Position numbers and translations under genes: made by a program. DNA of 64,000 bases from Cognatundibacterium aquatile (lineage in GTDB: Bacteria; Pseudomonadota; Gammaproteobacteria; Burkholderiales; Burkholderiaceae_D). The stretch is from the NCBI RefSeq assembly GCF_014699135.1, contig NZ_JACOFT010000002.1, positions 496,001-560,000 on the forward strand. Direction: 5' to 3'. The notes beneath the pieces were generated by a model. The model worked only from the letters and a program-made list of their open reading frames with translations, had not been told where the DNA came from and ran no database searches. Positions 18,481-27,819 of this stretch are shown here, piece by piece; position 1 is the stretch's first letter, and each line of letters starts with the position of its first letter.

Positions 18481-19824
18481 ATGACAATTCCGCCGGTTTC
18501 AGAACAATTTAAGCTCATGCAAGACTATGAAATCCTGCTCATCAGAGCAATGGTGGTCTTATTTGCGGTCTTTTCTTTGCTGCCTTACGGTATTTCCTGG
18601 GATTATGTTGGCACATCTTCCTTGACGATGGAAGGCTCGCTGACGACAAAATTAGAATGGGGCAGTCTGTTTCTGGTTGCCTTGTTCGTCATATCAAAAC
18701 ATCTGCCGGAGGTGTTGAAAGACCTGCGTGCTTTGAATCCTTTTCTGGTGCTGGTACTGATCTGGTGCGTGCTGTCGAGTATCTGGTCGCCCTTACCAGC
18801 CGTCACATTCAAACGGGCAATACAACTTTACGGCATTGTCCTGATCGGTCTCAGCATACAGCTTGCACCGCGCCCTTTGCATCTGATTGTGAACTGTTTA
18901 ATTTATACCCTGATGAGCATGCTGGCGCTCTCGCTGGTGATGGCGGTGGCCGTGCCGAGCATAGGTATCGATTATGAGTTGGGCGGTGCGTGGCGTGGCG
19001 CACTCTCGCAAAAAAATGAATTGGGCCAGGTCGCCGCAATGGCGATCTTGTTATGGCAAGTAAAAGCCTGCCTGGAAAAAGTGGATTTCAAGCTGCTGTT
19101 ATTCGTGATTATGTTCAGCTTTTTTATGCTGGTGATGAGTAAAAGTTCGACCAGCATGATCATCACACTTTCGACCAGCGGTATTTTTCATTTACTGAGA
19201 AAGCGCCGTTTAAGTTCTGATTATTCGATTACGCGCGTGCTGCTGAGCTTGCTGTGTGTGATTCTGGTTGGGATCTATATTTTTTATATGCAGGAATCAC
19301 GCTTTCCGACCTGGCCCGAAGTCTCTGCGCCGATTGCAGGTATTTTCGGCAAAGGCTCGGATCTGACTGGCCGCACTGATATCTGGGACTTGGTCTGGCT
19401 GGAAATTGAGCGACACTGGGTGCTTGGCCTGGGCTATGGCGCTTTCTGGTTGGGGCCAGACAGTCTCTCGCAATTCGTGATTGATGCGCTGAACTGGATT
19501 CCGCTGCAATCGCACAACGGCTATCTCGATATATTGAATGAACAAGGGCTGATAGGACTGGCGCTCTGCATATTAACCTTGCTGGTGCAGGTCAGAATGC
19601 TGGTTCTTCTGTCACATAAAGACAGAATACAGGCAGCATTCTGGAGCGCGATGCTGCTCGTTGTGGTGGTCACGAATTTTACGGAAAGCAGCTTGTTCCG
19701 CGGGTTTGGTTTTCAGAACGTTTTCTTTATCTTTGCGCTGGTTGCCGTTACCTCGGCCACGCGCAGACTGAATCAGGACAAAGAGAATCCTGATTCAGAA
19801 TCAAATCAGGATTCCGTTTCTTAA
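18481..19824 (+). CDS. O-antigen ligase / ExoQ-Wzy type polysaccharide polymerase
   Basis: 447 residues with about ten membrane helices and a periplasmic loop carrying GKGSDLTGRTDIWDLVW and PLQSHNGYLDILNEQGLIG, both signatures of the Wzy_C (PF04932) family. Such proteins polymerise or ligate undecaprenyl-linked repeat units in the periplasm; next to EpsE/F/G genes, a polymerase role is more likely. The start at 18481 is preferred, though an ATG at 18517 is possible. It is divergent from the GH5-like gene, and its stop overlaps the convergent acyltransferase by 4 bases. Confidence 0.88.
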   Translation: MTIPPVSEQFKLMQDYEILLIRAMVVLFAVFSLLPYGISWDYVGTSSLTMEGSLTTKLEWGSLFLVALFVISKHLPEVLKDLRALNPFLVLVLIWCVLSSIWSPLPAVTFKRAIQLYGIVLIGLSIQLAPRPLHLIVNCLIYTLMSMLALSLVMAVAVPSIGIDYELGGAWRGALSQKNELGQVAAMAILLWQVKACLEKVDFKLLLFVIMFSFFMLVMSKSSTSMIITLSTSGIFHLLRKRRLSSDYSITRVLLSLLCVILVGIYIFYMQESRFPTWPEVSAPIAGIFGKGSDLTGRTDIWDLVWLEIERHWVLGLGYGAFWLGPDSLSQFVIDALNWIPLQSHNGYLDILNEQGLIGLALCILTLLVQVRMLVLLSHKDRIQAAFWSAMLLVVVVTNFTESSLFRGFGFQNVFFIFALVAVTSATRRLNQDKENPDSESNQDSVS

Positions 19825-20870
19825 TGTGCAAACCGGCGCCCCAAACGTAGAAAAGGAGTTTCCACCCAGCGGCACGACAAGTCTGCAAGAATGAACGAGA
19901 GCACGATCATCAAAGGAAATTTCACTGCAAAACTGAGATTGGGCAGCCACATGGTAATGATGCCGAAGACCAGCCAGTGATACAGGTAAAGCGAATAACT
20001 GACGCGCCCGATGTACACAAATACCGGCGTGCTCAGGATGCGGCTGGCAATGGTGGTATTCAACACCAGCGCCGGGAATAGGCACATCAAAGCGATACCC
20101 TGTATCGAATAACGAAAGCTTTCGCGGAAGTTTTCATCGCGGAACAGCAACGAAAACAGCATCAACATTGCACCAGCCAGAATCACTTTTTTTTGACTGA
20201 AAAATTCTAAGGCCCACTCTGTCCGTGCGAGTAAAAACGCAAAACAGGTGCCGTACACAATTGAATCTGCGCGGGTATCGGTGGCTTTGTAAATGCGGTA
20301 ATGCGGCAGATTGTCGAGCCCGACACCATAGACCAGATAGATGCGCCAGAGCAGCACGCCAATCAACAAACAAATCGCGATACGATAAAACCGCTTGGGC
20401 ACAGCAATCACAGCGAGAAAAAATACCGGGAAGATCATATAGAAATGTTCTTCGACCGCCAGTGACCATGTGATCGATAAAGGCGGCGGCAATACTTCAC
20501 CACTGAAGCCGATAAAGATGCCGAAATAATTCGCAAAATAAAAAAATACCGAACTCAGCTCTGTCCATGTCCAGTTAACATGAGCTAACTGCATCGTGAT
20601 GAGTGAGAGAACAACAAATACAATCAATGCCGGCATCAGCCGGAAAAAGCGCCGTATATAAAACTTTTTAATGCTGATCGTGCCCGTCTTATCCCACTCT
20701 GAAATCATCAGGCGGGTAATGATAAAACCACTGATAAAGAAAAAAATCGTGACGCCTAAACCGCCGGGGACGATGTGCCCCAGCCATGCGTGTGATACCA
20801 GCACCAGCAAGATCGACACTGCCCGCAGGCCGTCTAATGCCAAAAGTCGCTGTTGATGCAAAGAACTCAT
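19821..20870 (-). CDS. Acyltransferase 3 family membrane protein (OafA/ExoZ-like)
   Basis: 349 residues. It starts with LLALDGLRAVSILLVLVSHAW, the R-x10-H pattern that defines the family, and has about ten membrane helices including GLGVTIFFFISGFIITRLM and RFFRLMPALIVFVV. These proteins O-acylate extracellular polysaccharides from the membrane. It is a likely decorator (acetyl or succinyl) of the polymer from this locus. It is followed by nothing on its strand (convergent with the polymerase) and lies 27 bases after the glycosyltransferase gene, so it is the end of the minus-strand eps operon. Confidence 0.92.
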   Translation of the reverse strand: MSSLHQQRLLALDGLRAVSILLVLVSHAWLGHIVPGGLGVTIFFFISGFIITRLMISEWDKTGTISIKKFYIRRFFRLMPALIVFVVLSLITMQLAHVNWTWTELSSVFFYFANYFGIFIGFSGEVLPPPLSITWSLAVEEHFYMIFPVFFLAVIAVPKRFYRIAICLLIGVLLWRIYLVYGVGLDNLPHYRIYKATDTRADSIVYGTCFAFLLARTEWALEFFSQKKVILAGAMLMLFSLLFRDENFRESFRYSIQGIALMCLFPALVLNTTIASRILSTPVFVYIGRVSYSLYLYHWLVFGIITMWLPNLSFAVKFPLMIVLSFILADLSCRWVETPFLRLGRRFAH

Positions 20871-20897
20871 AAGAAACCCGCTACTTTATTTTATTTA

Positions 20898-21836
20898 TTA
20901 ATCACCGTAAGCCTCAGACGCCTTGCCACGGAAATGGCTCAGCTTACCTAATTGAGAGGCTGCAACACGCGCCCAATGAAACGCTTTCAGGGGAGCGAAA
21001 AGCATCAGCGCGATAACAAAAACAGAGGCAATACCCATCTGCACAACTGCGCGGAAAGACAACCAGAGCGCATGCCCTGAACGCGCCGATGGCGGACACA
21101 TTGCCAACTCTGTACGCATAAACAATTGCCCGGTGCGAAACGATCTTTGCAACAACCATGCTGCCCTGGCACGATCCAACGGAACAAATTCAAGCGCAGG
21201 AGCATCGTCACACCAGACCATACGACTACCGGACTCGTCGAGACGACGGAACAACATGGAATCCTCACCGCCAGTGCGGCCAAACGCCGGATCAAACGGC
21301 CCCTCTGTGCCGCCTTGCACTTGAGTAATCTGCGCAAGCGCGGTGCGACGAACCAGCACATTGCCACTACGGGCATCACGATGATCGATCACGGTTCCTG
21401 TCGCTAAACGACGCCGGTCAAAGTAGCCACCTTTTTTTATCCACTCAGGCACGCCATCCTGATATTCGGGCAACACCGGTGCAAACACGACGTCTGCCGA
21501 GTATTTTTTTTGCGTACTGAACAAATTCAGTAACCAGTCACGCCGGGGAATCTCGTCATCATCGATCATGCATATCCATTCGCTACCTGCGGCGCGGATC
21601 GCGGCATTTCTCGCGAGGGAAATATTCGGCTGACTTAAATTAAGAACGATTAATCGATCGTGATGCTCTGCTTTGAATTCCGCCAGCACAGTTGCAGCCG
21701 ACTGTTGCGGGTCATTATCGACGACGACGACCTCAATCTGGCAATCCGGTATGTTTTGCGAAAAAACAGCGAGTAATAAACGGCGCAATAACTGAGGGCG
21801 ACGAAAAGTACAAATACAGACACTGACATCGATCAT
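20898..21836 (-). CDS. Family 2 glycosyltransferase
   Basis: 312 residues. GT-A fold signatures: VSVCICTFRRPQLLRRLL at the N-terminus, VVVVDNDPQQSA and CMIDDDEIPRRDWL (the D-x-D region near residue 95). A C-terminal hydrophobic helix (MGIASVFVIALMLFAPL) probably anchors it to the inner membrane. It likely adds one sugar to the lipid-linked repeat unit; donor and linkage cannot be read. It lies between the acyltransferase and the EpsG-like gene in one operon. Confidence 0.9.
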   Translation of the reverse strand: MIDVSVCICTFRRPQLLRRLLLAVFSQNIPDCQIEVVVVDNDPQQSAATVLAEFKAEHHDRLIVLNLSQPNISLARNAAIRAAGSEWICMIDDDEIPRRDWLLNLFSTQKKYSADVVFAPVLPEYQDGVPEWIKKGGYFDRRRLATGTVIDHRDARSGNVLVRRTALAQITQVQGGTEGPFDPAFGRTGGEDSMLFRRLDESGSRMVWCDDAPALEFVPLDRARAAWLLQRSFRTGQLFMRTELAMCPPSARSGHALWLSFRAVVQMGIASVFVIALMLFAPLKAFHWARVAASQLGKLSHFRGKASEAYGD

Positions 21837-21857
21837 CTGGTGTATCCGTCCGTCATC

Positions 21858-22799
21858 TTAAACAGCGCGTCGGAAGAAGGGCAAGCGACGCAGAACTGCT
21901 GATATTCTTGCGCGCAACCCTGTGCTGTCGCCCTGCGGCGCGTATTGATTGTATATCGTCCCAATCACATTGACCCCTGCCGCTTGCATATCGCTTCTGG
22001 TCTGACGTAAATCGCTTAATACCGTCAGGTCTTTCTGCGCGACCAGTAAAGCAACGCCGATCTGATGTGCAACCATCTGCGCGTCCGAACTTTCAGACGC
22101 CGCGCAGGTATCGAATACAAAAGCATCGAACTGGTCGTGGCATGAATCCAGCAATTCCCGCAGTCTTGGTGCCCGCAAAATTTCCAGCGGATTCGGCGCA
22201 CGTGGGCCGGCAGGCAGAATATGCAAATTGGGCATCAGCGGAATTAAGGCGTCACTCATTGCCAGGCGACCTATCAAGACGGATGATAAGCCGTCGCGAA
22301 CCCCCAACGAAAACAATTCATGCAAATTACCGGTACGCAAATCCGCGTCAATCAGCAGTGTTTTTCGTCCGACTTGTGACAACGCGATTGCAAGACTGGC
22401 GGCCATATATGTCTTACCTTCGGCAGCACCCGGACTGATCAACGCAAATTTGATTTTTTCCTGCGCCCCATACTTCAATAGCAATTCACTACGTAAGCCG
22501 CGAATTTCTTCCGCTTCTTTGGAAAAAGGCGCGTGAAAAAAACGCAGCTTCTTATCTGCACTGCCGTTATAAAGGTCCTTGCTGCCAACACCAAACTGCT
22601 CACCCAGGGCGGAATCAATTTCTGCCTGGCTAAGTAAACCTAATGCAAGCGCAGCATCACCAAAACGCAATTTTTTTTCTCGCTGTTCGACAGATATATG
22701 TTCAACCTGCGCTTCGGTCAGCAAGCCTTTTTGTAAAAACAATTCACCAAGACGCCCAATTTTTGTTGCGCCCGATTGCGCCTCATTCAATTCAGGCAT
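21858..22799 (-). CDS. EpsG-like chain-length ATPase / BY-kinase homologue
   Basis: 313 residues from the ATG at 22799, preceded by GAGAGGAAG and overlapping the end of the EpsF-like gene by 8 bases. An N-terminal GspE/MshEN-like domain (RLGELFLQKGLLTEAQ... FGDAALALGLLSQAEID, residues about 15-70) precedes a CpsD/Wzc-type P-loop domain: SPGAAEGKTYMAASLA (Walker A) and TLLIDADLRTG (Walker A'). It works with the EpsF-like protein to set chain length. There is no obvious C-terminal tyrosine cluster; the tail is Arg-rich, so kinase activity is uncertain. Confidence 0.88.
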   Translation of the reverse strand: MPELNEAQSGATKIGRLGELFLQKGLLTEAQVEHISVEQREKKLRFGDAALALGLLSQAEIDSALGEQFGVGSKDLYNGSADKKLRFFHAPFSKEAEEIRGLRSELLLKYGAQEKIKFALISPGAAEGKTYMAASLAIALSQVGRKTLLIDADLRTGNLHELFSLGVRDGLSSVLIGRLAMSDALIPLMPNLHILPAGPRAPNPLEILRAPRLRELLDSCHDQFDAFVFDTCAASESSDAQMVAHQIGVALLVAQKDLTVLSDLRQTRSDMQAAGVNVIGTIYNQYAPQGDSTGLRARISAVLRRLPFFRRAV

Positions 22800-24243
22800 G
22801 CGTCTTCCTCTCAGCAATACGACCGATATTTACGTCTTTATCCAGCAGCCTTTCATGAAAGCCGACCTGCGCCATCACGGGAACATCAAATTCCCGCTCC
22901 AGATCCTCCAGACAACGAACTTTTCTATGCATCAGCTCAAGTAAAAAAGCCAGACTCAGACCCAGCATCAGACCTGCAATCAGACCAAACACCAGATTAT
23001 TTTTCAGTAAAGGTTTCGCATGTTTCTCTGGCAGCTCCGCCCATTGCATAACGGTTGCATTCGAGATGACAACATTACTCGTCATCAGCAACTCATCAAA
23101 TTTTTGTATCGCAGCGTTATAAACTTTCTGCACGCTGTCTAATTGCCGTTGATAGGAACTGATGACATCGCGGTGCTTTTTGTTTTCAAAAGTTTTTTTC
23201 TGATAGCCCGCTAATTCTGCCTCCATCACTTTTTCTTGTTGTGCCAGCCTGCTTTCAACAGTCAACTGGGATTGAAATGCCGTTGCCGATTCCTTTTCCA
23301 GCTTATCCATCAAAGCTTTTCGTTCATCCTGAATCGCGATGTAACGGGGGTGTCTGACTCCCAAAGTGGTTTTAGCGTTAGCCAGTTGCGTATCAAGAGA
23401 AATCAGGGCTGCCTTCAGGCCAGATATATGACCAATACCTGCGATTTCGGGGATATCAGAATTTAAATTACCCTGCTTCAGTAATTTTTCTAAAGATTGT
23501 CGCTTTGCCTGCGCCTCAAGCTTTTGCAATTGTATTTCCATCAGCTTGGTACTCAACGCTGACATTTGCCGGGATTCCAGATCGGCACGTTCGTCAACGT
23601 CAACGATCTGAAATTCCTGTTGATATGCGGTCAGTTTTTTTTGTATCTCATCCATCTGACGACTTAAGGTTTCCAGTTGCGCGTTGTACTGATCTTTGCG
23701 CGCACGCGCCGGTGCGTTCATCATTTCCAGTGATAAATCAATATAAGATTTCACCACCGCATTCACGACTTCTTTTGCATGCTGCGGTGTACCGGCGGAA
23801 TACTGAATACCAATGACACGACTATTTTTATGCGGTGCGACTTCGATATTTTTTGCGATCGACTCTGCGAGTGCACGTAAACCACCCTGCTCGCCATATC
23901 GGGCAATCAGACGCCGGCTGTCTGCTGAATTTTGCAGATGTAACTCGGCAATCACACGTTCAGCCACCTGCACACTTTTAATGACGTCAAACTGCGTCTG
24001 CAAATAGCTTTCATCCTGCAGAGGATGAAACTGACGGCCGCCGATAGGATCATTAACTCTGTAATCAATGAAAATATCTGCTGTCGCCACATACGTTTTC
24101 GGCAGTAACATGCTGGTGACACCTGCGCCGAGCACCGCAATCATCGTCACAATGAAAATCAAATAGCGACGGGCACGCAGCATCGCGCCTATTTGTGTAA
24201 ATGAAAGTATTAATTCAACCGAAGGATTTTTCATCTTATTCAT
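22792..24243 (-). CDS. Polysaccharide chain-length determinant (EpsF / Wzz-GumC family)
   Basis: 483 residues. It has an N-terminal membrane helix (YLIFIVTMIAVLGAGVTSML), a Wzz domain (KTYVATADIFIDYRVND), a long periplasmic coiled coil (about residues 165-380) and a second helix near the C-terminus (NLVFGLIAGLMLGLSLAFLLEL). The cytoplasmic tail carries no kinase domain; that activity is split off into the next gene. TAATG coupling joins it to the upstream EpsE-like gene. It regulates polymer length and bridges the inner-membrane polymerase to the exporter. Confidence 0.93.
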   Translation of the reverse strand: MNKMKNPSVELILSFTQIGAMLRARRYLIFIVTMIAVLGAGVTSMLLPKTYVATADIFIDYRVNDPIGGRQFHPLQDESYLQTQFDVIKSVQVAERVIAELHLQNSADSRRLIARYGEQGGLRALAESIAKNIEVAPHKNSRVIGIQYSAGTPQHAKEVVNAVVKSYIDLSLEMMNAPARARKDQYNAQLETLSRQMDEIQKKLTAYQQEFQIVDVDERADLESRQMSALSTKLMEIQLQKLEAQAKRQSLEKLLKQGNLNSDIPEIAGIGHISGLKAALISLDTQLANAKTTLGVRHPRYIAIQDERKALMDKLEKESATAFQSQLTVESRLAQQEKVMEAELAGYQKKTFENKKHRDVISSYQRQLDSVQKVYNAAIQKFDELLMTSNVVISNATVMQWAELPEKHAKPLLKNNLVFGLIAGLMLGLSLAFLLELMHRKVRCLEDLEREFDVPVMAQVGFHERLLDKDVNIGRIAERKTHA

Positions 24244-25196
24244 TAAAAAATCCGTTCTTTAATCATGACCACATCACCCGGCAATACAGTATCTGATATC
24301 TGTGCCGGAATTTCTTTCAACTCTCCGTTATCTGATTTTCGATGAATAATAATTCTCGAAGCAGAGCCACGCTCGGTAACGCCACCGCCGATAGACAATA
24401 CGCGCACGATATTCAGATCATCCTCCATCGGATACATTCCGGGACGGCGGATCTCTCCGTACACATAGAAATTCTTTTGCTGCCCGATGATCAGCACATC
24501 ATTCGGCAGAATTTTTTGCATCAGACTGTCATTGTTTTTCTCATCGTCAAAATCGAGCTTCAGCGAAGTAAACTCGCGCAACTCTGTGTGACCGTTCTGA
24601 CTAGCCCTGCGCAATACCTTCAGATGTTTATCCGCTCTTGGAGTAACGCCACCAGCGAGACTCAACGCTTCTACAATACTCATCTGCCCCTGCAGAGGGA
24701 AGCGCCCGGGACGCAGCACTTCGCCTATCACTGAAAAACTGCGACTGACTTGCTGGTTGATTTTGACTGAAACTTTCGGATTCAGTAAGTATTGGCCCTG
24801 CTCCAGTTTGCGGGAAAAAATACTGGCTACCTCATTTGCCGTCTTTCCTTTTATGTCTATCGTTCCCACCAGAGGCAAGGTGATAATACCGGTAGGACCA
24901 ACGATCACATCAGCGCTCAGATCAGGTTGCCCGAACACGGTAATCAACAGTTGATCGCCTTCTCCTACCAGGTCGGAAGAGAAATCAGGTACAGATAAAG
25001 CAGATTGTTCCTGCTGAATGGCGGGTGTTTTCTCTGCGGGCAAAGTGGAGAGTTGGCTTTCCACCTTCAGCTTTGGACTGATCGCTTGCTCAGTCTCTTG
25101 TGCAAAAACATTAGCAAATAATGAAATCAGCAGAATTCCGGCACAAAAACGCCTTAAAAATTTTGCTTCAAATTTCAAAATAGAAGTAAAAATCAT
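24243..25196 (-). CDS. Outer-membrane polysaccharide export protein (EpsE / Wza family)
   Basis: 317 residues. The signal peptide (FCAGILLISLFANVFAQ) has no lipobox Cys, unlike classic Wza. The Poly_export domain shows VGEGDQLLITVFGQPDLSADV, followed by SLBB domains (VIGEVLRPGRFPLQGQMS and VYGEIRRPGMYPMEDD). It forms the outer-membrane or periplasmic exit channel. It is the first gene of the minus-strand eps operon; its leader is shared with the divergent glycosyltransferase. Confidence 0.93.
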   Translation of the reverse strand: MIFTSILKFEAKFLRRFCAGILLISLFANVFAQETEQAISPKLKVESQLSTLPAEKTPAIQQEQSALSVPDFSSDLVGEGDQLLITVFGQPDLSADVIVGPTGIITLPLVGTIDIKGKTANEVASIFSRKLEQGQYLLNPKVSVKINQQVSRSFSVIGEVLRPGRFPLQGQMSIVEALSLAGGVTPRADKHLKVLRRASQNGHTELREFTSLKLDFDDEKNNDSLMQKILPNDVLIIGQQKNFYVYGEIRRPGMYPMEDDLNIVRVLSIGGGVTERGSASRIIIHRKSDNGELKEIPAQISDTVLPGDVVMIKERIF

Positions 25197-25408
25197 TTAA
25201 ACCTAAGCTTAGAGGGAAAACCGTTTTATTTTATATTGCCAGAGTAAATAAAGATGCAAATTTTTGTCATACACACAAAATATCTTGCGTTTGAAATGCA
25301 TCCGCATATCCATGACTTAAAACACAAACATAACAATTATTAACTATTAACAATTGTTCGCACGACACTCGCTACGTTAATATTGCACAAAATGAATGAA
25401 AGCAAACT
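25197..25408. promoter_or_regulatory. Divergent control region of the exopolysaccharide locus
   Basis: 212 AT-rich bases between the EpsE-like gene (minus) and a glycosyltransferase (plus). Two TAACAATT units at about 25331 and 25348 flank TAACTAT, and the second continues into the palindrome AACAATTGTT. No regulator can be named. Confidence 0.4.
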
Positions 25409-26368
25409 ATGGTTCCATCCACAACAGAGCAAGTCCCGCAGCATCCCGTTTTGAATAACAACATCAAGGTTGACTCCAGTGGCTATCAGACAGTACCGCT
25501 GGTCATTATCGCTCCTGTTCGCGACGAAGCAGACTTAATCCGTCTGACTCTCGATTCTATGGTTCGCCAAACCATACGTCCTGTTGAGTGGATCATCGTC
25601 GATGACGGATCACAAGATGCAACGCCAGACATCGTTCGTGAGTATGCAGAAAAATATGATTTCATCCGTCTGGTGCAAAGACCGGACCGGGGATTCCGCA
25701 AAGTCGGTGGCGGCGTTGTTGCCGCCTTCAAGTATGGCGTATCGCAGATCAAACACCAGGATTATCAATACATCGCGAAATTAGATGGCGACATGTCATT
25801 TGGGTCGCGCTACCTGGAAATGATGTTTGATCAGTTTGCGAAGGATGAAAAGTTAGCCGCGGTTTCCGGTAAAGTCTTTCGCGAGGAAGATGGAAAAAAA
25901 ATTGAAGAAATCATCATCGACGAACATGTCGCAGGTCAGTTTAAGTTGTACCGACGTGTCGCGTTCGAACAGATAGGCGGCTTCGTCGAAGAAGTATTGT
26001 GGGATGGAATTGATGTACACACAGCAAGGATGAAGGGGTGGAATACCCTGAGTTTTTATCATCCGGAAGCCATCCTGATGCACCACAGGCTGATGGGCTC
26101 CTCAGATAAAAATGTCTATCGGGGACGCCTGCGCTGGGGCCGAGGCATCTGGTTTATGGGATATCACCCGCTGTATGCAATTGCATCAGGCATCTTCAGG
26201 ATGCGCGAAAAGCCCTTCATCATTGGTGGCTTGCTGATTATCGCCGGTTATCTGCAAGCAGCCTTGAAGCATGCTCCCAGATATGACAATCCGGAATTCA
26301 GAAAACACCTGCATCAATGGCAGTTAGCACAAATCAAAAGATTATTTTTCAAAAGTAAAACCAAATAA
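25409..26368 (+). CDS. Family 2 glycosyltransferase
   Basis: 319 residues. VPLVIIAPVRDEADLIRLTL and WIIVDDGSQDATPDIV are GT2 nucleotide-sugar motifs; YIAKLDGDMSFGSRYLE carries the D-x-D. A C-terminal hydrophobic stretch (FIIGGLLIIAGYLQAAL) suggests membrane association. It is the first gene of the plus-strand half of the eps locus, 15 bases before the WcaJ-like initiator, so it may add an early sugar. Specificity is unknown. Confidence 0.9.
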   Translation: MVPSTTEQVPQHPVLNNNIKVDSSGYQTVPLVIIAPVRDEADLIRLTLDSMVRQTIRPVEWIIVDDGSQDATPDIVREYAEKYDFIRLVQRPDRGFRKVGGGVVAAFKYGVSQIKHQDYQYIAKLDGDMSFGSRYLEMMFDQFAKDEKLAAVSGKVFREEDGKKIEEIIIDEHVAGQFKLYRRVAFEQIGGFVEEVLWDGIDVHTARMKGWNTLSFYHPEAILMHHRLMGSSDKNVYRGRLRWGRGIWFMGYHPLYAIASGIFRMREKPFIIGGLLIIAGYLQAALKHAPRYDNPEFRKHLHQWQLAQIKRLFFKSKTK

Positions 26369-26383
26369 AAAGAATCAGCACTT

Positions 26384-27802
26384 ATGTTCAATTCTCACTC
26401 GCATGCTAACTCATCGCAACCGGCACATTTGCTCTCTGTGTTGACGGGAATAGCATTCGGTACCGCAATTTGCCTGACCTTGTTTGCTATTTTGCATCAG
26501 GTCGAAGAAACAGATGTGGATGTGTTTGGCATCCGCATCATTATTGCAGGCTTTACCAGCATCATCGTTTTCTCAAGTCACCAGTTACTCAATTCACTGC
26601 AGGCTAAAGACGCACTTCCTTTATTTCCCAAATTGAGCTGGCGCTGGTTTATCGTCTTCATGGTCGTGTTGCTGACGGCCTATATCGATAAGGCATCGGA
26701 ACAACTGTCTCGTAAAGTCATGTTCTTATGGCTGGTGATAACGCCATTTGTTCTGATGAGCGTCGCCATGCTGATAAGGTCTGTTGCCAAAGCTTACTAT
26801 TCCAACCCCGCCCGCCGCAGAAAAGCAGTGCTGATCTGGTCAAATTCAGCTTCTGCTGGATTAGTCAATGCTTTAAGGGATTCGCCGTTGGCAGCGATAG
26901 ACCTGATCGGTTTTTTTGATAACAGGAATGAGTTACGCCCACCTATCGATATTAAAAAGCTGGGAAATATCGAAGATGCGGTTGACTGGATCGTTGATCA
27001 GGAAACCGGGAAAATGAATGTGGATATCGTCTTTATAGGTATGAGCAGTAAAGAGTCGCCGGAACTTGAAGAGATTATTGAAGTTCTGTATGACAGCACG
27101 GCGACGACTTATTTTGTTCCGGAATCTTTAATTTTCGGTATGCCTGGCATTCAACTACGCGAATTAGCAGGTCAGCCGGTGCTGGCATCGACCGAGACGC
27201 CATTCATCGGCTTGGCAGCGCTACCCAAAAGGATACTGGATTTTACCGGGGCACTGATAGGTCTGATTCTGTTGGCTCCTGTTTTACTTGCGATTGCCAT
27301 CGGCGTCCGTCTGAGTTCGGCCGGCCCTGTACTATTTAAGCAAGTCAGATACGGCATCGCCGGGCGACCGATCAATGTGTATAAATTCCGCAGCATGAAA
27401 ATAGCACCGAAAGATGTTCCGGTGATTCAGGCAAAAGTCGGAGATTCCAGGGTCACTAAATTTGGTAGCTTCATCAGAAAAACATCGCTCGACGAATTAC
27501 CACAGTTGTTTAATGTGCTGAAAGGTGAAATGAGTCTGGTCGGGCCACGGCCACACGCTGTTGAGCACAATGAACTGTACAGAAAACTGGTGACTGGCTA
27601 CATGTTCCGCCATAAGATCAAGCCAGGGATCACCGGCTGGGCGCAGGTTAACGGCCTCAGAGGTGAAACGGAAACACTGGAAAAAATGCAGGCGCGTGTT
27701 GACTATGATCTGTACTACATGCAGCACTGGTCTATCTGGCTCGATATCGTCATTATCTGGCGCACTCTGAAAGTCGTTTTTGGCGATAAAAATGCTTATT
27801 GA
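26384..27802 (+). CDS. Undecaprenyl-phosphate sugar phosphotransferase (WcaJ/EpsB-like initiator)
   Basis: 472 residues. Four or five N-terminal helices, a CoA-binding-like middle domain and a C-terminal bacterial sugar transferase domain: KRILDFTGALIGLILLAPVLL, VYKFRSMKI, SLDELPQLFNVLKGEMSLVG, GPRPHA and KPGITGWAQVNGLRGET. It transfers a sugar-1-phosphate (typically glucose) from UDP-sugar to undecaprenyl phosphate and so starts repeat-unit assembly. It ends 17 bases from the convergent FemAB-like gene. Confidence 0.95.
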   Translation: MFNSHSHANSSQPAHLLSVLTGIAFGTAICLTLFAILHQVEETDVDVFGIRIIIAGFTSIIVFSSHQLLNSLQAKDALPLFPKLSWRWFIVFMVVLLTAYIDKASEQLSRKVMFLWLVITPFVLMSVAMLIRSVAKAYYSNPARRRKAVLIWSNSASAGLVNALRDSPLAAIDLIGFFDNRNELRPPIDIKKLGNIEDAVDWIVDQETGKMNVDIVFIGMSSKESPELEEIIEVLYDSTATTYFVPESLIFGMPGIQLRELAGQPVLASTETPFIGLAALPKRILDFTGALIGLILLAPVLLAIAIGVRLSSAGPVLFKQVRYGIAGRPINVYKFRSMKIAPKDVPVIQAKVGDSRVTKFGSFIRKTSLDELPQLFNVLKGEMSLVGPRPHAVEHNELYRKLVTGYMFRHKIKPGITGWAQVNGLRGETETLEKMQARVDYDLYYMQHWSIWLDIVIIWRTLKVVFGDKNAY

Positions 27803-27819
27803 GCCGTCATTCATTCGTC

